Shown here in pieces: positions 1-4,996 of a stretch of 14,482 bases of DNA. Below the pieces are notes generated by a model. That model did not search any database, had not been told where the DNA came from, and was given only the letters and a program-made list of their open reading frames with translations. The number at the start of each line of letters is the position of its first letter. Within the stretch, counting starts at the first letter, position 1. This DNA is from Nitratireductor sp. (lineage in GTDB: Bacteria; Pseudomonadota; Alphaproteobacteria; Rhizobiales; Rhizobiaceae). The stretch lies in assembly GCA_020441735.1 (NCBI GenBank), contig JAGRLQ010000083.1, positions 611 through 15,092 of the forward strand, read 5' to 3'. The position numbers were made by a program, and so were the translations under genes.

Positions 1-1107
1 CATCAGCTTGTTGCCGGCCCAGGCTTCCGGGATCAGCATCATCATCGAATGAACGAGCGAATAGCCGCCCTGATACAGAAACTCGAGCGCGTTGTCGAAG
101 CACGCCGTATCCGACTGGCCTTCATAGGAGATCGGCCACAGCTTGGCGATGTCATTGCCGAACAGTTCGGAGTCGACCGACGCCTGACGGGCCGCCATCC
201 AGTTATTGTTGCCGCGCAGGGTGTTGATCTCGCCGTTGTGAGCCACCATGCGGTAGGGATGCGCCAGCTTCCAGGACGGGAAGGTATTGGTCGAAAACCG
301 CTGGTGAACCAGCGCCATGGCGGATTCAAACGCCTCATCCTGGAGGTCGAGATAATACTTGCTGACCTGATAGGCCAGGAACATGCCCTTGTAGACAATC
401 GTGCGCGACGACATGGAAACGGGATAGAAACCGTTGTCGCGGCCCTGGGTTTCCCTGTGGACCCGGTTGGAGATGACCTTGCGCAGCAGAAAAATGCGGC
501 GTTCGAACACGTCCTCGTCTTCAATGGTTTCAGGGCGCGCGATGAACACCTGCAAGTGGACCGGTTCGCTGGCCATGATGTCGGGCGCCGTTGAAAGCGA
601 GGAATTGTCGACAGGCACGTCCCGGGTGCCGATAAGCTGCAATCCTTCTGCCTCGGCGCACTCCTCGATGATCTTGATCGAGGCGCTGCGAATGGCCTCA
701 TCCCTCGGCATGAAGAAATGACCGACCGCGTAGCGGCCTGGCTCGGGCAGGCTGATATCCTGCTTTTCCATTTCCCGCTTGAAGAACCTGTGCGGAATTT
801 GAACGAGAATGCCGGCGCCATCGCCCATCAGCGGATCGGCGCCGACGGCGCCGCGATGGGTCAGGTTTTCCAGCATGAACAGGCCGTCCTTGATCGTCTG
901 ATGGGACGGCTTGTTGGAAAGATCGGCAATGAAGCCAACGCCGCATGCATCACGCTCGTTCGACGGATGATACAGGCCCTGGGCACCCGGCAGGCCACCA
1001 ACAGACGGCAAAGGGGCAGACGGCAAAGGGAAGACAGTGCCGGCGCGCTTGGCAGCAGTCTCTGCCGGTACTTCCCGCAGCGAACCTGTTTCCACGCCCT
1101 TCATCAT
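1..1107 (-). CDS. gltB: glutamate synthase (NADPH) large subunit, N-terminal part (runs off window)
   Basis: The 369 codons visible here encode the N-terminal class II glutamine amidotransferase domain of GltB. This enzyme transfers the amide nitrogen of glutamine to 2-oxoglutarate to give two glutamates (GS-GOGAT ammonia assimilation, cytoplasm, partner GltD). Seen: a 54-residue leader, then Cys55 in DACGVGFIA, which by family knowledge becomes the N-terminal nucleophile after leader removal. Further on are HQRFSTNTFPSW and RMVAHNGEINTLRGNNNWM, the amidotransferase signatures, and the reading frame stays open to base 1 (PEAWAGNKLM). The start is the first of two consecutive ATG codons; an AAGGAG motif lies about seven bases upstream. 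The synthase, FMN and C-terminal domains lie outside the window. The leader contains a five-residue duplication (PLPSA/PLPSV). An unusually long structured leader RNA precedes the gene. Confidence 0.96.
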   Translation of the reverse strand, partial: MMKGVETGSLREVPAETAAKRAGTVFPLPSAPLPSVGGLPGAQGLYHPSNERDACGVGFIADLSNKPSHQTIKDGLFMLENLTHRGAVGADPLMGDGAGILVQIPHRFFKREMEKQDISLPEPGRYAVGHFFMPRDEAIRSASIKIIEECAEAEGLQLIGTRDVPVDNSSLSTAPDIMASEPVHLQVFIARPETIEDEDVFERRIFLLRKVISNRVHRETQGRDNGFYPVSMSSRTIVYKGMFLAYQVSKYYLDLQDEAFESAMALVHQRFSTNTFPSWKLAHPYRMVAHNGEINTLRGNNNWMAARQASVDSELFGNDIAKLWPISYEGQSDTACFDNALEFLYQGGYSLVHSMMMLIPEAWAGNKLM

Positions 1108-1207
1108 CCCTGTCTCCTTCCCGATCTGCCTGCATCGCACATGGCGCTCCACCCCAATGCATGGCGCGCGCCGTGAAGGCAGTCTCCTGCAGCAAGTTGC
1201 AGAGCTG

Positions 1208-1356
1208 CCGTCATTCCACGTATGCCTGAGAGTGCTGTCCGGGTCGCCCTTCCGGCAGGCCCGGCAAGCCCTGTTTAGCAAATTACGCGCCGTGCCGAAA
1301 GCAGCCGCTGTGGCAGCAATATCCCGTTGCAAGGCAATAGGACAGCAATGCTGTCC
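1208..1356 (-). promoter_or_regulatory. structured gltB leader RNA with partial glycine-riboswitch-like motifs
   Basis: Read on the minus strand upstream of gltB, this stretch contains GCCGGAAGGGC, then a strong hairpin (CCGGG...CCCGG with inner GCC/GGC, about 1238-1263), then ACTCTCAGGCA (1223-1233) and GGAATGACGG. The block CTCTCAGGCA preceded by GCCG-AAGG-GC resembles the 3' half of glycine riboswitch aptamers. However, the GGAGAG strand that should pair with CTCTC is not found upstream, so a canonical aptamer is not supported. Arm TGCTGTCC (minus strand, 1347-1340) can pair either with its immediate neighbour GGACAGCA (1356-1349) or with a second GGACAGCA (1240-1233) next to CTCTCAGGCA, giving mutually exclusive folds. 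I infer a regulatory leader; its ligand is unproven. Confidence 0.4.
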
Positions 1357-1361
1357 TTTTT
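1340..1361 (+). terminator. inverted repeat with T-run (intrinsic-terminator-like, plus strand)
   Basis: GGACAGCA and TGCTGTCC are perfect inverted arms separated by a single base (a 7-bp stem with a 3-base loop), followed on the plus strand by TTTTT. This has the shape of a rho-independent terminator reading rightward, yet no gene reads rightward into it, since gltB is on the other strand. It may end an antisense transcript from the gltB 5' region, or it may serve as a DNA operator or as part of the gltB leader fold. Function is undecided. Confidence 0.35.
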
Positions 1362-1549
1362 ATGAGGTTCAACTGCCAGAATCCGAGGTGAATCGCAAGG
1401 AAAACTTGAGCCCAGCGCCCATGCCGGCCGGTAGGCCTTGTTTTCAGAAGAGAAATTTATCGGGCAGGTTCACCTACATTGCTGATTCCGCTTGCAAATT
1501 TTCAGGCGACTCAATAGGTTTTCGTTGGGGCATGTAAGAAGCTTGACAG

Positions 1550-1759
1550 CTTTAAGGGAAGCAAAACCTGTAAATCCAGGAAAGCAAACGGGGCCCTACC
1601 ACCAATTTTGGTTCGAGATTGGAGTCCAGTCTCAAGGTGGTTTTTCTGCACGGCGTCAGCGCTGTCGCCCCCAGACTGACGAACCGGTTGGCAAACCTTC
1701 TTAGAAAGTGATCTGGCTCCAATGCCCGGCTCCGCTTTGCGGAGCCGGGTTTTTATTTT
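1550..1759 (+). ncRNA. candidate structured small RNA ending in the intrinsic terminator
   Basis: No protein is supported here, but the plus strand folds well. Nested helices are GAAG 1558-1561 with CTTC 1697-1700, AACC 1565-1568 with GGTT 1686-1689, GGGGC 1590-1594 with GCCCC 1667-1671, ACCACC 1598-1603 with GGTGGT 1636-1641, and an apical 8-bp hairpin GAGATTGG/CCAGTCTC (1615-1633, loop AGT, one G-T pair). A strong terminator follows at 1725-1759. A TTGACA sits at 1543-1548, but no well-placed -10 was found. The rod-like fold with internal loops recalls 6S RNA in size and shape, but I cannot confirm that family; an alphaproteobacterial sRNA family or an attenuator leader for ltaE are alternatives. 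The nearest downstream gene starts 218 bases after the terminator, which favours an independent transcript. Confidence 0.45.
1725..1759 (+). terminator. strong rho-independent terminator
   Basis: An 11-bp perfect GC-rich stem (1725-1735 with 1739-1749), a TTT loop and the tail TTTTTATTTT. It reads rightward. As no coding gene ends upstream on this strand, it implies a rightward transcript from within 1362-1725, most simply the structured RNA described for that stretch. Confidence 0.85.
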
Positions 1760-1977
1760 CCAACGTCAACTTTACCTGTTGGTCGCTCACTTCGGGAAAC
1801 CAGCCATTGCCGGACCGTCTCAACTTTTCGCGCAATGGATACTCCCGGCAAGCACTTGAATTTATTCAGACATTTCAGATCGCCGGTCTGCCTCGAAATC
1901 CAAATTGCTCTGGACAGGTTCGGCCTGTCATGCGACCAATCCGCCAATCGAATTCTTATCTTGAAAGGAAGGGCGGC
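1760..1977 (+). other. ltaE upstream region, no gene seen
   Basis: This 218-base stretch lies between the strong terminator and the ltaE start. I see no convincing sigma70 hexamer pair and no coding pattern. A 6-bp hairpin GACAGG/CCTGTC with a TTCGG loop (1913-1929) is placed 48 bases before the start codon and lacks a T-run. The open frame that extends ltaE upstream through this stretch does not look like part of the protein family. Confidence 0.4.
1965..1972 (+). promoter_or_regulatory. ribosome binding site that decides the GTG start of ltaE
   Basis: AAGGAAGG lies five bases before GTG at 1978. The family's N-terminus typically begins right at FFASDNWAG, which matches this GTG and not the in-frame ATGs further upstream at 1708 and 1930. 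Confidence 0.7.
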
Positions 1978-3027
1978 GTGTTTTTTGCCAGCGACAACTG
2001 GGCCGGTGCCGATGCAAGGATCAACCAGGCGATCCTGGATCATAGCGGGGGATTCAAAAGCGGCTACAACAGTGGTGAACTCGACCGGGAAGTGACAGCG
2101 CAACTGTCACGGGTTTTCGAGCGCGATGTCACAGTTTTCTTTGTTGCAACCGGCACAGCAGCCAATTCTCTGGCCATCGCCAGTGTGTCGAAGGCCGGAA
2201 GCGTCACCTTCTGCCACGAGGATTCCCATGTTGTTACCGACGAATGCGGCGGACCGGAGTTTTTTTCCGGCAGCCGTCTCTGTCCGGTTCCGGGCAAGCT
2301 TGGGAAAATGGATCCCGAGGCATTGCGTACTGCTATTGGCCGGTTTCCAGCCGATTTTCTTCACCACGGCCGCCCGGGCGCCGTTTCGATTACCCAGGCA
2401 ACTGAAATCGGCACCGTCCACAATCCGGACGAGATCAAGGCGATCGCTGCCATGGCACGCGAATACGACCTGCCGGTTCATATGGATGGCGCCCGCTTTG
2501 CCAATGCACTGGTAAGCCTTGGCGTGACCCCGGCTGAAATGACCTGGAAAGCGGGTGTGGATCTGTTGTCCTTTGGCGGCACGAAGAACGGCTGCTGGTG
2601 TGCGGAAGCGCTTGTGTGCTTCGATCCCGCCCTGTCCCGGGAGATTGCCTTTCATCACAAACGCGCCGGCCAGCTGTTTTCAAAAAGCCGCTTTGTTGCC
2701 GCCCAGTTCAAGGGGTATCTGGATGACGACCACTGGCTCGACATGGCGCGCCATGCAAACGCCATGACGTCACGGCTGGCAGCCCATATCGACAACAGCC
2801 CTCATGCCCGGCTGGCATTCATGCCTGAAGCCAATGAAACCTTCATGATCCTGAAAAAGACACGCGCGGAAGACCTGCGCAAGAAAGGCGCCGTCTTCTA
2901 TGAATGGCGGCCTCCGCTTTCCCACGAGGACCTCATTTCAGACAGCCAGGAGGAACTGTACCGGTTGGTCACTTCCTTTGCGACCAGCGCAAGCGAAGTC
3001 GACGCCTTTGGCGAGGCGCTTGCCTGA
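1978..3027 (+). CDS. ltaE: low-specificity L-threonine aldolase
   Basis: A PLP-dependent aldolase (beta-eliminating lyase family, fold type I) that cleaves L-threonine or allo-threonine to glycine and acetaldehyde in the cytoplasm. Counting from the GTG start (349 aa, normal length), I see FFASDNWAG at the N-terminus, TGTAANSLAI (about 58-67), ECGGPEF, HMDGARFANAL with Asp170 and Arg173 in the PLP site, and SFGGTKNGC with Lys203 as the likely Schiff-base lysine. The GTG start is chosen for its purine-rich ribosome binding site and agreement with the family N-terminus; a longer frame to 1708 is open but not family-like. It converges with the downstream hydrolase, leaving 27 bases between stops. 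Its position next to gltB, with a possible glycine-type leader there, suggests amino-acid or nitrogen metabolism, which is inference. Confidence 0.93.
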   Translation: MFFASDNWAGADARINQAILDHSGGFKSGYNSGELDREVTAQLSRVFERDVTVFFVATGTAANSLAIASVSKAGSVTFCHEDSHVVTDECGGPEFFSGSRLCPVPGKLGKMDPEALRTAIGRFPADFLHHGRPGAVSITQATEIGTVHNPDEIKAIAAMAREYDLPVHMDGARFANALVSLGVTPAEMTWKAGVDLLSFGGTKNGCWCAEALVCFDPALSREIAFHHKRAGQLFSKSRFVAAQFKGYLDDDHWLDMARHANAMTSRLAAHIDNSPHARLAFMPEANETFMILKKTRAEDLRKKGAVFYEWRPPLSHEDLISDSQEELYRLVTSFATSASEVDAFGEALA

Positions 3028-3054
3028 CCTGGCTGGTTGACCCGTCCAAATGGC

Positions 3055-4113
3055 TCAGGAAACCGCCTTGCCGGACAATTCCGTTTCAGGCTCTGCCGCA
3101 TCGGGTTTTGCCTGGCCTGACCCTGCTTTACCCAATTCTGCTTTGCCCACCGCAGGTGGATAGGCATCCTGATCCCTGCCACCGGGTGCGAAAGCGTAGA
3201 ATGCTGCCAACGCCTGCTCTCTCACGGAATCGCGTTCCTGAAGCATTTCGTGCCGGGCGCCGGGTATCGTCAGACAGGAGCCTGACCGTAACCGACGGCA
3301 CAGAAGTTCAGCCGCCCGGTTGTCGACTACTTCGTCATTGCCGGCGCAAATCACCAGGGTTGGGATCGTAACGTGGCTGTGAAACTCGGTCCTGGCGACG
3401 CGCTCCATCGCTCTTGCCGCGGCAAACAGCCAGGTGGCTGTTGGCCCGCCAATGGTCAGATCACGAAATTCGCCTGCAAGCTTGGCATTGCGCTGAAACC
3501 GCTTCAGGTCTGAAGTCAGCTGGTTGCCCTTGAACGCCCGGTTTTCATCGGGCGTCGCCCCCCCTGCCATATAGAGGCTGCCGAGCCCGGCCACGTGAAG
3601 AGTTCCGCACAGCCATTTCAGCGTATTCTTGGCAATGGGAACGGAACCAAACCCAAGCAGGGGTGCCAACAGCACCATGCGGCGAAGCCGGTTGCCCATG
3701 TGTGGCGCCGCGAGCAGTGCAACCAGGGCACCTGTGGAATGGGCCAGAATATAAAACGGTCCCCGGCAATCCGGCAGAGCGACATCGGTCATGATGGTCT
3801 CGAGATCGGTGACATACTGGCCGAAATGTTCGACATAGCCGCGTCTGCTGTCTTCCAGCAACCGGTCGGAGCCGCCCTGCCCACGCCAATCGAAGGTCAG
3901 GACGTCATATCCCTTCTTTCTGAGATCCCCGACCGTCTCAAAGAGCTTTTCGATGTACTCCGCCCGGCCATGCAGCAACAATACCGTTCCCTTGCAAGGC
4001 GGCGTCACCGTCCGCCAATGGGCATAGCGCAGCTTGAACCCGTCCCCGGTCGTGGCAAACCCGCAAACCGCATCGGGCGGGACGGGATTATAGGAAGGAT
4101 TGGCAAGCTCCAT
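3055..4113 (-). CDS. alpha/beta hydrolase, lysophospholipase / monoacylglycerol lipase-like
   Basis: A cytoplasmic serine hydrolase of the lysophospholipase (PldB-like, Hydrolase_4) group, 352 aa from the ATG chosen here. Seen: VLLLHGRAEYIEK with the oxyanion-hole turn (about 44-56), DWRGQGGSDR (75-84), the nucleophile elbow LAHSTGAL with Ser126, Asp260 in AGNDEVVDN and His288 in GARHEML, a complete triad. The elbow is A-H-S-T-G where many relatives have G-H-S-x-G. After residue 310 the tail is polar and low in complexity, rich in Gly, Ala, Pro and Glu, and probably disordered. A GTG five codons upstream (4128) is an alternative start, but GGAAAG seven bases before the ATG favours 4113. No signal peptide is seen. 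Lipid or ester hydrolysis is likely; the exact substrate cannot be read from sequence. It is divergent from hsp20. Confidence 0.85.
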   Translation of the reverse strand: MELANPSYNPVPPDAVCGFATTGDGFKLRYAHWRTVTPPCKGTVLLLHGRAEYIEKLFETVGDLRKKGYDVLTFDWRGQGGSDRLLEDSRRGYVEHFGQYVTDLETIMTDVALPDCRGPFYILAHSTGALVALLAAPHMGNRLRRMVLLAPLLGFGSVPIAKNTLKWLCGTLHVAGLGSLYMAGGATPDENRAFKGNQLTSDLKRFQRNAKLAGEFRDLTIGGPTATWLFAAARAMERVARTEFHSHVTIPTLVICAGNDEVVDNRAAELLCRRLRSGSCLTIPGARHEMLQERDSVREQALAAFYAFAPGGRDQDAYPPAVGKAELGKAGSGQAKPDAAEPETELSGKAVS

Positions 4114-4132
4114 CACTGCGCTTTCCACAATG

Positions 4133-4160
4133 GCAACCGGTTACGGGCAACCGGTCACGG
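4133..4160. repeat. tandem 14-bp repeat upstream of the hydrolase
   Basis: Two adjacent 14-base copies, GCAACCGGTTACGG and GCAACCGGTCACGG, differ at one base. Each holds the palindrome ACCGGT. They lie just upstream of the hydrolase start on its 5' side, so they may be an operator or simply a small slippage duplication. Confidence 0.6.
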
Positions 4161-4271
4161 CGAATTTCATCAGGGCAATCGGGTGTACCTCTTGGCCTTT
4201 CCAACGGCAAGGCGCAAGCACATGCCAACGCTCATTCGCTGCAGAAATTTGTCGTTTCAGACTGCAATTCC

Positions 4272-4285
4272 GGCTGATTTCAGCC
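4272..4285. repeat. perfect inverted repeat abutting the hsp20 -35 element
   Basis: GGCTGA and TCAGCC are separated by TT and end one base before the CTCTTGAAA of the hsp20 promoter. The location suits a regulator-binding site, but the protein is unknown and the match is short. Confidence 0.35.
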
Positions 4286-4286
4286 T

Positions 4287-4315
4287 CTTGAAATCCAAAA
4301 ACCGAATTCCCAAAT
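4287..4315 (+). promoter_or_regulatory. RpoH (sigma32)-like heat-shock promoter of hsp20
   Basis: CTTGAAA at 4287-4293 and CCCAAAT at 4309-4315, with 16 bases between CTTGAA and CCC, match the known heat-shock sigma factor pattern CTTGAA - 13 to 17 - CCCATNT with one or two differences. A start of transcription near 4322 would give a leader of about 98 bases that begins at the first hairpin of the thermometer region. Confidence 0.6.
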
Positions 4316-4321
4316 CTGGAC

Positions 4322-4419
4322 TACCGGCGCCAAACGGGCCGGTACACAGTTTTCGCCTGCCAGGAAAAGGAGGCGAAAAAATCAACCAGAACGCAAACGT
4401 CGCTTCAAGGAGGACAATT
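4322..4419 (+). promoter_or_regulatory. ROSE-type RNA thermometer in the hsp20 5' UTR
   Basis: Three stem-loops fill the leader. TACCGGC pairs with GCCGGTA (4322-4344), TTTTCGCCT with AGGCGAAAA (4350-4379), and a final hairpin GUCGCUUCAAGGAGGAC (4399-4415) sequesters the Shine-Dalgarno sequence AAGGAGG. In that last hairpin the order G-C, U-A, C-G, a G opposite G, a bulged C, then U-A matches the known ROSE design, where U(U/C)GCU faces AGGA with a G-G pair. ROSE elements repress rhizobial hsp20 translation at normal temperature and melt on heating. The fold is derived by eye. Confidence 0.75.
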
Positions 4420-4884
4420 ATGCGTAGCATTGATTTTGCACCCCTTTATCGCTCAACCATTGGCTTTGACCGCCTGTTTTCGATGCTGGACAACATGTCT
4501 CCGGCCGAAGGCGCTCAAAGCTATCCCCCCTACAACATCGAGCGCACCGGCGAAAATGCCTACCGCATTTCGATGGCCGTCGCCGGTTTCGGCGAAGATG
4601 ACCTGACCATCGAAGCCAAGGAACATACGCTGACCGTCAAGGGCGAACGCAACGAAAGCAAAGCCGGCGAAGAAAGCGAAGTTCTCTTCCAGGGCATCGC
4701 CTCGCGTGCCTTTGAGCGCCGCTTCCAGCTGGCAGAACACGTGGAAGTAAAAGCCGCCAACCTCGAAAACGGTCTGCTTCACATCGATCTCGTCCGTGAG
4801 ATTCCCGAAGCCATGAAGCCGCGCCGCATTGCAATCAGCAAGGCGAATGGCAAGAACGGCAAGGTCAAGCAGATCGAAGCCTGA
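4420..4884 (+). CDS. small heat-shock protein, Hsp20/alpha-crystallin family (IbpA-like)
   Basis: An ATP-independent holdase chaperone that binds unfolding proteins in the cytoplasm and assembles into oligomers. At 154 aa it has the normal IbpA-like length. The N-terminal arm (1-35) contains the class motif SIDFAPLYRSTIGFDRLF. The alpha-crystallin domain covers about 38-128, with YRISMAVAGF, DLTIEAKEHTLTVKGER and NGLLHIDLVREIPE. The C-terminal I-x-I anchor is Ile137-Ala-Ile139 in RRIAISKA. The ATG at 4420 follows AAGGAGG by six bases; the ribosome binding site is buried in a ROSE-like hairpin, and an RpoH-like promoter lies further upstream, so both transcription and translation look heat-controlled. 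It appears monocistronic, with a terminator 45 bases downstream. Confidence 0.95.
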   Translation: MRSIDFAPLYRSTIGFDRLFSMLDNMSPAEGAQSYPPYNIERTGENAYRISMAVAGFGEDDLTIEAKEHTLTVKGERNESKAGEESEVLFQGIASRAFERRFQLAEHVEVKAANLENGLLHIDLVREIPEAMKPRRIAISKANGKNGKVKQIEA

Positions 4885-4896
4885 TCAGGCCCGCTA

Positions 4897-4916
4897 CCGG
4901 CCTGAATACTGGCCGG
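4897..4916. repeat. short hairpin after hsp20
   Basis: CCGGCC and GGCCGG with an 8-base loop. It has no T-run and precedes the real terminator; it may protect the mRNA 3' end or be incidental. Confidence 0.35.
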
Positions 4917-4928
4917 AATACAAGCATT

Positions 4929-4961
4929 GGCCCGCTTCTCTGACGAGGGGCGGGCCTTTTT
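4929..4961 (+). terminator. rho-independent terminator of hsp20
   Basis: The stem GGCCCGC with GCGGGCC extends inward through TTCTC/GAGGG to a TGAC loop (4929-4956) and is followed by TTTTT. It is placed 45 bases after the hsp20 stop codon. Confidence 0.85.
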
Positions 4962-4996
4962 GTACCGGCACCGGCCATATGTGATACCGGGATCAA

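Noticed and set aside
42..821. 259-codon frame on the minus strand
   Set aside because: A shadow frame of gltB, Arg/Ser-rich, with no domain pattern.
1208..1263. Calling a canonical glycine riboswitch outright
   Set aside because: The 3' motifs match in part, but no GGAGAG-type strand exists upstream to pair with CTCTC and the GCCGAAGG core has an insertion; kept only as a weak regulatory call.
1300..1345. Sigma54 promoter (TGGCA...TTGCA) near gltB
   Set aside because: The two elements are ten bases apart and on the strand opposite to gltB, so they do not form a -24/-12 promoter.
1037..1537. Open frame of 166 codons on the plus strand
   Set aside because: Its start lies inside gltB in antisense, its composition is not protein-like, and it crosses RNA hairpins.
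1708..1977. N-terminal extension of threonine aldolase
   Set aside because: The frame is open, but it spans the terminator T-run, has no family match, and a good ribosome binding site precedes GTG at 1978.
3595..4419. Fusion or long upstream extension of Hsp20
   Set aside because: The open frame runs antisense through the hydrolase gene and the ROSE region; the true ATG at 4420 has a clear ribosome binding site.
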